From: DATMQA01 sp035566895
Lineage (GTDB): Bacteria > Verrucomicrobiota > Verrucomicrobiia > Limisphaerales > UBA8199
Direction of reading: 5' to 3'
DNA: 64,000 nt
Assembly (NCBI GenBank): GCA_035566895.1
Contig: DATMQA010000069.1
Coordinates: forward strand, 111,335 to 175,334
Shown here: positions 1 through 7,741 of the stretch, one piece after another
Layout: each line of letters starts with the position of its first letter
Numbering within the stretch: position 1 is the first letter of the stretch
Position numbers and translations under genes: made by a program
Notes under the pieces: model-generated
Databases searched by the model: none
What the model was told of the DNA's origin: nothing
What the model saw: the letters and a program-made list of their open reading frames with translations, nothing else

Positions 1-725
1 ACGGCAAGAATATCAACAAGGAGTGCGGCTCGATGCACCCCAACCTCATGTGCCAGAAAATCTGGGAGCATCGCGCCGACGCCGGCATCGCTCACGACGG
101 CGATGCGGATCGCGTCCTGCTGTGTGACGAGCGCGGCAAACTGATCGATGGGGATGACGTCATGGCGATGGCGGCGCTGGATCTGCTGGCCCAAAATGCG
201 CTCGCCCAAAAAACCCTCGTCGCGACGGTCATGAGCAACGCAGGCCTGGACGCTGCGCTCCAGGCCGCCGGCGGGCGCATGGTGCGCACCCCTGTCGGTG
301 ACAAAAGTGTGATCGACGAAATGCTGCGGCAGGGCTTCAATCTCGGCGGGGAGCAGAGTGGACACCTGATCTTCCGCGATTTCTGCACTACCGGGGACGG
401 ACTGGTGGCCGCGCTGCAGGTCTTGCGCATCATGAAGTCCAAAGGCGTGCCTCTCTCGCGGCTGGCCCAATGCTGGACCCGTTTTCCCCAACTGGTGACC
501 AACATTCTCGTGCGCGAAAAGCGGCCTTTCGAAGAATTGGACAATATTCCAAGGCTCGTGGCCGATGCAGAAACAGAACTCAAGGCGCAAGGCGGCCGCG
601 TCCTGCTGCGTTACTCCGGCACCGAACCCAAAGCACGGTTGTTGCTCGAAGGTCGGGATGCGGCCACGCTCGAAAAATGGTCGCAAAGAATTTCCGACGC
701 GGTCAAGAAGGTGGTCGGCGCCTGA
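1..725 (+). CDS. glmM: Phosphoglucosamine mutase, C-terminal part
   Basis: This gene enters from the left edge; the open frame runs from base 3 to TGA at 723-725. It would interconvert glucosamine-6-phosphate and glucosamine-1-phosphate in the cytoplasm, supplying UDP-GlcNAc for peptidoglycan and LPS. The visible part holds the metal-binding loop DGDADR (about base 99), the substrate loop GGEQSGH (about base 345) and the C-terminal phosphate-binding stretch RYSGTEPK (about base 610), in the order of the alpha-D-phosphohexomutase superfamily. The phosphoserine domain lies outside the window. GlmM rather than phosphomannomutase is favoured by 'NINKECGS' just before the conserved histidine, but the superfamily is safer than the substrate. 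No terminator hairpin is obvious in the 93 bases that follow. Confidence 0.88.
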   Translation, partial: GKNINKECGSMHPNLMCQKIWEHRADAGIAHDGDADRVLLCDERGKLIDGDDVMAMAALDLLAQNALAQKTLVATVMSNAGLDAALQAAGGRMVRTPVGDKSVIDEMLRQGFNLGGEQSGHLIFRDFCTTGDGLVAALQVLRIMKSKGVPLSRLAQCWTRFPQLVTNILVREKRPFEELDNIPRLVADAETELKAQGGRVLLRYSGTEPKARLLLEGRDAATLEKWSQRISDAVKKVVGA

Positions 726-818
726 AATAATCGGTTTTCGGGTGTTGACTTTTTCCACTGGGGCTGCCAAATCCAGTTTATCGGGACAAGTTGTTTGTAG
801 CTTAGAAAAAAATTGCCT

Positions 819-1400
819 ATGTCAAAAATCACGCTTGCCAGTTATTGGCGCTTTCTGTTAGCCGGTCTGATGAATCAGGGCCAGACAGGCGCGGTGATAC
901 CCTCGCAACGATTCCTGATTACCCGGATGCTCTCCCCGGTCCCTGAGGACTACCGCGGCCGCATTTTTGAGCTCGGAGCCGGTACCGGCGCCCTGACCTT
1001 GCGCCTGGCGGCCAAATGTCCTCACGCCCGCATTCTGGCCTGTGAAATCAATCCCGTGCTGGCCCAGGACATTCGGCGGACAATGTCAGCGGCCGGACTG
1101 CGCGACCGCGTCGAGGTTATCTCCACTGCCGCCGAGCGCCTGCTGGCCGACCAGGGCAGAACCGGAGTTGAAAGGCCCAATTTTATTATTTCCGGCATTC
1201 CCCTCGGCAATCTCGGCCGTGACCGCGTCCTGACTCTCATCGAACGCATCCGGGGGGCCCTGCCCAACGGCGGCATGTACATCCAATTCCAGCACTCCTT
1301 GATCGACCGCAAGAAGATCAAAACAAAGTTCGCCCGTTTGCGCACCGTCCCGGTCTTGTTGAACTTCCCTCCCGCTGTGGTCTATTACGCGCAGAAGTAA
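819..1400 (+). CDS. SAM-dependent methyltransferase, phospholipid N-methyltransferase (PmtA)-like
   Basis: This is a class I methyltransferase of about 193 residues. The AdoMet-binding motif I is ELGAGTGAL near residue 50, followed by an acidic residue at the end of strand 2 (ACEINP). The C-terminal half (IQFQHSL, then a basic stretch and VLLNFPPAVVYYAQK) resembles the bacterial Pmt family, which methylates phosphatidylethanolamine to phosphatidylcholine at the inner face of the membrane. rRNA adenine dimethylases share the same fold, so the substrate is inferred. I chose ATG 819 over TTG 813, which would add only two residues. The gene follows glmM on the same strand and is convergent with the pseudopilin gene, with only eight bases between the stops. 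Confidence 0.75.
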   Translation: MSKITLASYWRFLLAGLMNQGQTGAVIPSQRFLITRMLSPVPEDYRGRIFELGAGTGALTLRLAAKCPHARILACEINPVLAQDIRRTMSAAGLRDRVEVISTAAERLLADQGRTGVERPNFIISGIPLGNLGRDRVLTLIERIRGALPNGGMYIQFQHSLIDRKKIKTKFARLRTVPVLLNFPPAVVYYAQK

Positions 1401-1408
1401 CTCCGTCG

Positions 1409-2176
1409 CTACGGTAACACCAGTATCTCCAAGCGCAACCGTCCGACGCACTGGCTCGGCAGGTTCGCATCAATCGAGCCAGGAACGAATTTTTCCAGGC
1501 CGACATGGCCGTCGCAAAAGGCCACGTTCGCTTTTTCGGCGTGCCGGAAGTGCCCGTTGGGCGGTTCGCTGGTGTTATCGACATAATACCACTCCTCCAG
1601 CAGGGGATTGCTCGGCGAGGCCGGCGCCTGCCACGTATTGATTTGCGCTGCATCCGCCAGCAACGTCGTCACGGAGGGCTGCAACAGGCGCGAGGCGTTC
1701 ACCAGCGGTGAGCGCGGCGGAGCGGATAAAAATCGGTTGTAGCCATACCCGTAGGAGGCCCCCGTTGCCTTCAGTTTGAATTGCGAAAAATAATAATCGA
1801 AAGCCGGGCACAATTCGACCCCCTGCCCCCGCAGGTACGGAAACAGCGCTCCTTGAGCCACATCGAATTGGCGCTCGCCTTCCGCTCCGTCCTGCAGCCA
1901 GCCGAACCAGTAGAGCCGACCGCCGTTGGTGTGGCCTAATTCCCAGCGAAAACACGCGCCGTTGTTGTCGTCCCAGTACATCCGTGCTGCCAGGCCGAGT
2001 TGATGCAGGCTGCCGCCGCACTTAACCCGCTGGGCCGAGCTTTTGCCCCGTGCCAATGCCGGCAGCAGCAGCGCCGCCAATAGCGCGATGATAGCGATCA
2101 CGACGAGAAGTTCGATCAAGGTAAACCCGACCGGGAACTGTGATGCTTGGTCCGATATGCGTGATGCGTGAAACAT
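1409..2176 (-). CDS. Type II secretion-like pseudopilin (prepilin N-methylation leader, H-x9-DG protein)
   Basis: The protein has the class III prepilin signature GFTLIELLVVIAII with the +5 glutamate, followed by a hydrophobic helix. It ends with an H-x9-DG motif (FRHAEKANVAFCDGHV) typical of the very abundant Planctomycetes/Verrucomicrobia pseudopilin family. Such proteins are processed by a prepilin peptidase and remain in the envelope; most have no known individual role. The frame stays open to 2269, but the extra N terminus is encoded by GTGAAACGT-type repeat words, so I prefer ATG 2176, which gives a 16-residue leader. Even this start (MFHASRISD) is made of repeat sequence. It may be the last gene of the minus-strand set that begins at the cobalamin riboswitch. 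Confidence 0.8.
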   Translation of the reverse strand: MFHASRISDQASQFPVGFTLIELLVVIAIIALLAALLLPALARGKSSAQRVKCGGSLHQLGLAARMYWDDNNGACFRWELGHTNGGRLYWFGWLQDGAEGERQFDVAQGALFPYLRGQGVELCPAFDYYFSQFKLKATGASYGYGYNRFLSAPPRSPLVNASRLLQPSVTTLLADAAQINTWQAPASPSNPLLEEWYYVDNTSEPPNGHFRHAEKANVAFCDGHVGLEKFVPGSIDANLPSQCVGRLRLEILVLP

Positions 2177-2292
2177 GAAACGTGAAACGCGAGCGCGTTT
2201 TAGGTGTTCAATCTGCAATCTCAGACCGTCTCGGCGCTCGTCACGCTTCATCATGCTTCTCAAATTCACGTTTTACCTTTCACGCTTCACGG
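2158..2292. repeat. GTGAAACGT-word inverted array between genes
   Basis: The left arm (2158-2195) is made of the words GCGTGATGCGTGAAACATG and GTGAAACGCG; the right arm (about 2260-2292) has their complements (TTCACGTTTTAC, TTTCACGCTTCACG). The arms could pair into an imperfect hairpin between two minus-strand genes. The left arm also encodes the first residues of the pseudopilin. Confidence 0.7.
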
Positions 2293-3270
2293 TCTCTCTG
2301 CGCGCACGCGGTAGAAGGCCCGGGCGGCCGGACTGTTCGTATCCTCCAAAACCAAACCGCCTCCGTTGCCGGGCGCCGCCCCTGAGGCCGCCGTCCACGT
2401 CTGAAAATCCATCGTCCGTTCCAAGGTATAGACCCAATTACTGCGGCTGACAAATTGCACCTGCCAAACTCCGTGATTGATGCCGCCGTTCAAATCCTTG
2501 ACGGGGTTAGGGGGCACCGTCAGGACGACGTTATCCACCACCCCATGTGCCAGCAAGGAGCCTCCATACCTGGGGTCTTGCCCGGCGTCGCTGTAGCTCT
2601 CGATGGCGAATGTGCCCACCCGGAAATCGGTGAACGAAGGACTCAGCCTGACATCGTGGACGGCGCCAATGGACACGCCGTTCGTCGTGATGGTAGTCGA
2701 GAGAGTCTGGTTGCTGGCGGTGTAGCTCAGGGTGATCCGCATAGGGACTCCGACCGGCAAATCCATGATGGTGAAGTCCTCGGGCCCATTGTAATTGAGC
2801 AAACTGTTAGTGGACCACACAGCCGGCGAGACCGTTGGGCCGAACCCGGTATCTGGAAAGAAATCGAGTTCGACAAGGTTCGCAGAGGCGGTTCCGGTGC
2901 TCCGCAGGAAATTCGTTCCCTGCGCGTTCACCAGGTTTTGCAAACCGAACGCCAGCTCAAAGGTCGAAGGTTTGGACGGATTCACCCCGGCGGCGATGTC
3001 ATCCAATCTCAAGTCCAACCCGAAACTGAAATCGTCATCCCGCGCCACAATCGTTCCCGGCAAAAACTGGAAGTAGCTGTTGGTTTGCGACGAGTCCCAG
3101 GTCACTTCCAGATTCTGGCTCGTCGGGTTCCAGTGAAATAAATCACGGTCGCCGAAGACCCGCCAGCCTCGCGCCAGCGGGTCCGTCGCGAAATCCTCCT
3201 GGAACGTCGCCGCCCCGGCCACCGTCGTCGTGAAGACAATGGCCATGGAGCAGAGCAAAAGGCGGTTCAT
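2287..3270 (-). CDS. Secreted beta-sandwich protein of unknown function
   Basis: The product has about 327 residues and starts with a signal peptide (MNRLLLCSMAIVFTTTVAGA). The body (EDF..DPL..GW, then alternating hydrophobic strands) looks like a LamG/concanavalin-type beta sandwich. The C-terminal 60 residues (YTLERTMDFQTWTAASG ... AFYRVRAERP) form a small domain seen at the end of many exported Verrucomicrobia proteins. No catalytic motif is visible. The frame is open to 3309, but ATG 3270 places the signal peptide at the N terminus. It lies 35 bases after the PEP-CTERM gene on the same strand and so may be under the same B12 riboswitch; that link is an inference. Confidence 0.7.
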   Translation of the reverse strand: MNRLLLCSMAIVFTTTVAGAATFQEDFATDPLARGWRVFGDRDLFHWNPTSQNLEVTWDSSQTNSYFQFLPGTIVARDDDFSFGLDLRLDDIAAGVNPSKPSTFELAFGLQNLVNAQGTNFLRSTGTASANLVELDFFPDTGFGPTVSPAVWSTNSLLNYNGPEDFTIMDLPVGVPMRITLSYTASNQTLSTTITTNGVSIGAVHDVRLSPSFTDFRVGTFAIESYSDAGQDPRYGGSLLAHGVVDNVVLTVPPNPVKDLNGGINHGVWQVQFVSRSNWVYTLERTMDFQTWTAASGAAPGNGGGLVLEDTNSPAARAFYRVRAERP

Positions 3271-3305
3271 GTTCCGGCCTTCAATTCTTTGTAACGCCCT
3301 ATCCA

Positions 3306-4226
3306 TCAAAGTTTGCGCACCTGGCGCAAATTTCCTGTGCGTTCGAAAAAGTGGTGTCCCTTATTTAACTCAGTTAACTCTTTTAACCCATTTGACTCTT
3401 TGGTTGCGCCTCTGCTGCGCTGTGCTCTTTTGTGGCAAAAACTCCTCCTCGCTCCCAACAGCACCGCCACCCCAAACCCTCCCAGCGCGTCTACCCCAGG
3501 CTCCGGCACCAGCGAGATGGCATCCACAAAAGCGCTGCCGCTCAGCACGTCCACTCTCACGAAGCTTGCCTGTGACAGTGACACACCCTGTCCGCCTCCA
3601 TCCTGCGCCCACGAGAGGTCGTAGCCAGCCCCACCTCCCGAACCGGCGTAGAGCCCGCGGATGCCCGTCAGGTCTTTCCCCGCAAAATCGCTGCTGCTCA
3701 ACCCTGGATTCACCGGCAAATGAAAATCCCCGCTCGCATCCGTCGGAAACAGCCCGTCCACGCCCGGCGCCAGTGCCGGATTGAGCGTGTAAAAAGTCAG
3801 CCCGTCGGCGCTGACTGACACGCGCGTCGAGGCCGCGCCACCCGTGAAAAACGAGCCATCGGTAATTCCCCCGCCGGAATAATTGCCGTTCGTAATCATG
3901 AAGCCGGCATGCCCGAAGACGATGAAGTCCAGGCCGAACGCATGGCCCGGGTCATTGCGAATCGGCGTGTTGAACTGGAGCGTCAACGAACCGCCTGCGC
4001 CGATCTCGGTCAGGTCCGTCGCGGCATAGGGAGGGTTGAAGAGGTCGGCGTTTTGATAGCCGATGAAGGTGGTGGGCGCGCCCAACGCCCGACTGGGGTT
4101 CGCATAACTGGCATTCACCCCGCTGCCCTGGGTATAAGCCACCACTGAGTCCGCGAACTGCGCGCGGCTGGTTAAGGAGAGGAACACGCTGGCCAACGCC
4201 AGCACCGACAAACGAATCTTGGGCAT
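3306..4226 (-). CDS. PEP-CTERM surface protein under a cobalamin riboswitch
   Basis: This exported protein of about 306 residues has a signal peptide (LSVLALASVFLSLTSRA), a beta-rich body containing IGAGGSLTLQFNTPI and FGLDFIVFGHAGF, and a PEP-CTERM signal: VPEPG, a hydrophobic helix, then ARR. PEP-CTERM proteins are processed by exosortase-type systems and end up at the cell surface. Unusually, the frame does not stop after the arginines but continues about 45 residues through a dispersed repeat (copy A). The start is ambiguous: ATG 4226, or TTG 4241 closer to a GGAG. A cobalamin riboswitch lies about 200 bases upstream, so the protein may take part in B12 or cobinamide capture. That role is inferred from context only. 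Confidence 0.75.
   Translation of the reverse strand: MPKIRLSVLALASVFLSLTSRAQFADSVVAYTQGSGVNASYANPSRALGAPTTFIGYQNADLFNPPYAATDLTEIGAGGSLTLQFNTPIRNDPGHAFGLDFIVFGHAGFMITNGNYSGGGITDGSFFTGGAASTRVSVSADGLTFYTLNPALAPGVDGLFPTDASGDFHLPVNPGLSSSDFAGKDLTGIRGLYAGSGGGAGYDLSWAQDGGGQGVSLSQASFVRVDVLSGSAFVDAISLVPEPGVDALGGFGVAVLLGARRSFCHKRAQRSRGATKESNGLKELTELNKGHHFFERTGNLRQVRKL
3320..3442 (-). repeat. Dispersed ~110-bp repeat, copy A (AGTTAA-word family), overlapping a CDS
   Basis: Read on the minus strand, this stretch matches 24347-24478 over about 105 bases: both start near TTTGCCACAA, continue through GCAACCAAAGAGT and a run of GTTAA words, and end with GACTTTTTCGAACGCACA-like sequence. Copy A lies inside the PEP-CTERM reading frame and supplies its last 45 or so residues. 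A shorter related block sits at 35867-35906. Confidence 0.8.
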
Positions 4227-4424
4227 ATGCTGATCTTTCAATAGCTCCGTGATCCTTCACGAAGCAGGTTAACGGTTGAGAGACCAGCGCGGAGAATGAA
4301 AATAAAAAACCCTCACCCTCCCGCAAATCGGAGAATGAAGGCATTCGACGAATCCCAACGCGCACCCGCGCGACAGGCTGGCCTCATCCTTCTCTTTGAC
4401 GGAGAAGTTGGTCCGCAAAGCGGA

Positions 4425-4615
4425 ACCACGACGAGCACAACCAAACCGGTATCCTGACTTCGGGTCTGAAAACCTCGCTCCCGCCTTCCCGGTCTGTTTC
4501 CAAACCAGTGGCCCTGGGAGTCTGTAACCCGTTACAGTGGCGCAACCGTCCCCGATTCTCACGGGGTTCCCTGACGTTTCGCTGTGGCAATGGTGGACCT
4601 GGGTCCACGCGTTTC
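4425..4615 (-). promoter_or_regulatory. Cobalamin (B12) riboswitch
   Basis: On the minus strand the conserved blocks occur in order: GGGAACCCCGTGAGAATCGG (4571-4552), GCCACTGTAAC (4541-4531) and the B12 box AAGTCAGGATACC (4460-4448). A short hairpin, GGACCcaGGTCC, precedes them near 4600-4612. The spacing fits the class I adenosylcobalamin aptamer. It lies upstream of the PEP-CTERM gene starting at 4226, on the same strand, with no other gene between. When B12 is bound such elements normally reduce expression. The outer ends of the element are estimates. Confidence 0.9.
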
Positions 4616-4805
4616 AAAGAACACTTCTTTCTTAGATCACGTTCGGACGTTTGGCAAGGAAATATTCAGCGCCGTCGCTCAAATCACCGCTGCGCAATGC
4701 AGCTCAATTTTTCGTTCTCAAGTTCGTCACGAATCCGTAACGGAAACGTCACTCGACCGAAAGCTGATTCGGGTCTAAGCAGGCTGTAGTATCTGCATTT
4801 GTTCC

Positions 4806-5318
4806 ATGACGAGATTCCGGCAAAACATTCAGGCCGGCCTGGCCCTCTCTCCTGAGCGGGAGTGGACCCAAACCCGGGACGCCGCGTGGGCCTTTTTAGC
4901 GCGGTACCGACAACACGCTTTCAAAGCGTTTCGTCGTATCTCTAACGTGTACACGGGCGAGGCCTCGAGACCAGCCGCCACCCCGGCTCAGGCCAACCTG
5001 GGCGCTGTTCCGGAGGCGGCATTATCTCGCTGCGGCGCACTTCCCCTTATCGCTGCAAAAGTAGAACTGGGCCCAGGCCATGCCGTGTTCATCCGTGGCG
5101 AAGGCGGCGGGCCGAGCTGGCACCGGGGCCTGCCACTGGACTGCATCGCCCCAGGCTCCTGGATTTGGTTCGCCACGGGGTTGGCGGAAAAGATCGTTTT
5201 TCAACTATTGCTGAACGACGCCATCTGGGCCAGGGGAGACAAACTCGTCCTCGAACCGGGGAATCGACTCGAATTGGCGCCTGACTTCGAGTGGCCGGAA
5301 ATCCCGCGCACGGCCTGA
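4806..5318 (+). CDS. Conserved-looking hypothetical protein
   Basis: The product has 170 residues, no signal peptide and no membrane segment. The C-terminal 90 residues (VELGPGHAVFIRGEGGG ... LPLDCIAPGSWIW ... LVLEPGNRLELAPDF) look like a compact beta domain and faintly recall starch-binding CBM20/CBM48-like folds. The N-terminal 70 residues are low in recognisable structure. I do not recognise a family with confidence. The gene is divergent from the B12-riboswitch operon and stands alone. No good Shine-Dalgarno is seen before ATG 4806. Confidence 0.6.
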   Translation: MTRFRQNIQAGLALSPEREWTQTRDAAWAFLARYRQHAFKAFRRISNVYTGEASRPAATPAQANLGAVPEAALSRCGALPLIAAKVELGPGHAVFIRGEGGGPSWHRGLPLDCIAPGSWIWFATGLAEKIVFQLLLNDAIWARGDKLVLEPGNRLELAPDFEWPEIPRTA

Positions 5319-5412
5319 CGAACACTTCGCTTTGACGTCGCGCCTGAGATTAACCGCGAAGTGGCAAAGACGCCACGAGGGCCAGGGGATTGAGGATTAA
5401 GGAAAGCCGGCT

Positions 5413-6183
5413 TCAGTTTGGGTTCCGACAGGCGTCGTAAAGCAGCTTGAGCGTAAGCGCGAGGACCGCGGCAAGGAAAACCGGCCGGATGAATTTCGTT
5501 CCGCGGACGAGCACCATCCGCGCGCCAATGCGCGCCCCCAGGAGCTGGCCGATGCCCATCGCGAACCCCGCGGAGAATTCGACTTTGTGGGCGCAAAGAA
5601 AAAAGGCGAGCGAACTCAAGTTGCTGGCGAAATTCATCACTTTGGTGTAGCCGGTCGCGCGAGTTAGGTTAAAGCCCAGCCCGAGCAGGAAGGCCATGGT
5701 CCAAAACGTGCCAGTGCCCGGACCGAAGAAGCCGTCGTAAAAACCAATGAGCAGGCCGAACAGCACATCGAAAGTTCGCCGGTTCATCCGCGGATGGATG
5801 TCCTCGGCGCCGAGTTGCGGTTTTACCAGCATATAGACCGCGATGGCGATGAGCAGGAGGGGGATGGCTCGCCTCAGGAAGCCGGGATCCACGTGCTGCA
5901 CTGCCAGCGTGCCCAAGGCTGCGCCGGCGACGGAGAAGAAGAAGCCTCGCGTGCAATCCCGCAAGTCAACGGCCTTGGCGCCGGAATAGTGCCAGGCTGC
6001 GCTGCCCGAGCCGAAGGTTGCCTGCAGTTTGTTTGTGCCCAGCGCGTGCTGGGGACTCAGCCCAAGGCTCAGCAAAACGGGCAAGGTGATCAGGCCGCCA
6101 CCGCCTGCAATGGAATCGACGAAGCCGGCGACGACGCCCGTGGCGAACAGGAGTGTGAGGCGTGAGACGTAAAGCGCGAACAT
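5413..6183 (-). CDS. TauE/SafE (TSUP) family membrane permease
   Basis: The protein has 256 residues with about eight hydrophobic segments and the two-fold repeat of the TSUP family. GFVDSIAGGGGLITLPVL follows the first helix and GFYDGFFGPGTGTF starts the second half; both glycine-rich signatures are characteristic. Family members move sulfite, sulfoacetate or other organic or sulfur anions across the inner membrane, and the substrate here cannot be read from sequence. Length is normal for the family. It is downstream of tgt on the same strand, separated by a word-type hairpin at 6193-6292 that could end tgt transcription. Confidence 0.88.
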   Translation of the reverse strand: MFALYVSRLTLLFATGVVAGFVDSIAGGGGLITLPVLLSLGLSPQHALGTNKLQATFGSGSAAWHYSGAKAVDLRDCTRGFFFSVAGAALGTLAVQHVDPGFLRRAIPLLLIAIAVYMLVKPQLGAEDIHPRMNRRTFDVLFGLLIGFYDGFFGPGTGTFWTMAFLLGLGFNLTRATGYTKVMNFASNLSSLAFFLCAHKVEFSAGFAMGIGQLLGARIGARMVLVRGTKFIRPVFLAAVLALTLKLLYDACRNPN

Positions 6184-6192
6184 CGACAGGCG

Positions 6193-6292
6193 TGAGGTTG
6201 TCAGGTTTTCAAGTTTTCAGGTTGTCAGGTTGTCGGCGGACGGGCAAGCGAGGTCCGAACCTGAAAACCTGACAACCTGAAAACCTGAGAAC
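6193..6292. repeat. AACCTGA-word hairpin between tgt and the TauE/SafE gene
   Basis: The left arm (6194-6236) consists of GGTTGTCAGGTTTTC-type words; the right arm (6258-6290) is their near complement (AACCTGAAAACCTGACAACC). The loop is about 20 bases. The structure could act as a terminator or RNA-stabilising hairpin, but no U-run follows on either strand. Confidence 0.75.
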
Positions 6293-6357
6293 TTCACCAT
6301 TCCGAGCAGCTGCGGTTGTGCTGCGCTGCGTGGCCGGAGGTACCATAAGTGAAAACC

Positions 6358-7500
6358 TCACCTTTCGGCCTCGGCGGCGCGGGCTAGCAAGACTTTTTTG
6401 GTGGGGACATAATTGGCCACAAACTCGCGCCGGAATTCGGTGAAGCTGCCATCGCCAATCGCGGCGCGCATGTCGGCCATCACTTTGAGGTACATGCGGG
6501 TGTTGTGGACGCTGAGCATCCGCAGGCCGAGGATTTCGCCGACATTGAGCAGGTGGCGCAGGTAGGCGCGAGTGAAATGCCGGCAGGCAAAGCAATCGCA
6601 GCCTTCTTCAATCGGGCGGAAGTCGGCTTTGTACGCGCCGGCTTTGATGCTGACACTGCCTTTCCGGGTGAAGGCGGTGCCATTGCGCGCGACCCGGGTC
6701 GGCAGGACGCAGTCAAACATATCCACCCCGCGCGCGACCAATTCGACTAATTGTGCCGGGGTGCCGAGGCCCATCGCGTAGCGCGGCCGGCCGGCCGGCA
6801 GGAAAGGTTCGGTGATTTCGATGGCGCGCATCATCTCAGGCTCCGGCTCGCCGACACTAACGCCGCCGATGGCGTAGCCATCGAAGTCGAGGCCGACCAG
6901 CGCGCGCGCGCATTCCTCGCGCAGTGCCACATCCGTTCCGCCCTGGACGATGCCGAAAACTCTCTGGCCGGGAGCGCGGGGCTGTTCGCGGCACTCTCGG
7001 GCCCAGCGCACGGTGCGTTCGACGGCCGCCCGCATTTCGCGCGGGGTGCTCGTGTGAGACGGGCAGTCATCGAACACCATCGCAATATCCGAGCCGAGTG
7101 CCTGCTGGATGGCCATCGCTTCTTTGGGTCCGAGAAAGAGCAGGGAGCCGTCCAGGTGCGAGCGGAACTCGACGCCGTGGGCCTGGATTTTGCGAATGGT
7201 GGCCAGGCTGAAGACCTGGAAGCCGCCGCTATCGGTGAGGATGGGCCCCGGCCAATTCATGAATGAGTGCAGGCCCCCGGCGGTTCGGATGATGTCCAGG
7301 CCGGGACGGATCTGTAGGTGATAGGTGTTGCCGAGAATGATCTGGGTGCCCATCTCGTGCAGTTCGCGCGGGTCCAGGGCTTTGACGCTGCCCTGGGTGC
7401 CGACGGACATAAACACCGGCGTGTCGATGACGCCGTGGGGCGTGGTCAACCGGCCCAGGCGGGCTCTGGACGAGGCATCGGTCTTGAGCAGCTCGAACAT
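6358..7500 (-). CDS. tgt: Queuine tRNA-ribosyltransferase
   Basis: Tgt exchanges guanine-34 for preQ1 in GUN-anticodon tRNAs. All key elements are present: the TDSGGFQVFSL substrate loop, FGIVQGG, the GLGTP loop, the catalytic aspartate in FDCVLPTR, and the zinc ligands CDCFACRHFTRAYLRHLL with a downstream histidine (SVHNTRMY). I chose ATG 7500, which gives the canonical start MFELLKTD; the longer frame to 7563 begins in a repeat. The protein is about 380 residues, normal for bacterial Tgt. No other queuosine gene is adjacent. It is followed by a hairpin and a TauE/SafE gene. Confidence 0.96.
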   Translation of the reverse strand: MFELLKTDASSRARLGRLTTPHGVIDTPVFMSVGTQGSVKALDPRELHEMGTQIILGNTYHLQIRPGLDIIRTAGGLHSFMNWPGPILTDSGGFQVFSLATIRKIQAHGVEFRSHLDGSLLFLGPKEAMAIQQALGSDIAMVFDDCPSHTSTPREMRAAVERTVRWARECREQPRAPGQRVFGIVQGGTDVALREECARALVGLDFDGYAIGGVSVGEPEPEMMRAIEITEPFLPAGRPRYAMGLGTPAQLVELVARGVDMFDCVLPTRVARNGTAFTRKGSVSIKAGAYKADFRPIEEGCDCFACRHFTRAYLRHLLNVGEILGLRMLSVHNTRMYLKVMADMRAAIGDGSFTEFRREFVANYVPTKKVLLARAAEAER

Positions 7501-7555
7501 AAGGCGAGGGTCGGGGAGGGGAGGATGGGCGGCAACTACAAAGTCGGAAGGCTGA

Positions 7556-7741
7556 AATCCCAAGGCCGAAAGAAGCCCGAAACCCGAAATCCGAAGAAGG
7601 TCCCTAACGGGCGGGCGAATGATTAGGCCAGAATGATTCTGCCTTAATCATTTGCCATGGCGCTTCTGCCCTCTAAGTTCGGTCTTCCGACTTCGGCGTT
7701 CTTTCGGGTTTCGGCCTTCGGATTTCGGGTTTCAGATTTGC
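7556..7741. repeat. CCGAAA-word inverted array between tgt and the MBL-fold gene
   Basis: Left arm, about 7556-7603: repeated CCCGAAA and CCGAAG words. Right arm, about 7676-7741: the complementary words TTTCGGG and CTTCGG. The right arm runs about ten bases into the 3' end of the MBL-fold gene. The central 70 bases contain no gene. Confidence 0.65.

Noticed and set aside
2455..3141. 228-residue plus-strand ORF
   Set aside because: It is antisense to the secreted beta-sandwich gene with a good signal peptide and typical C-terminal domain.
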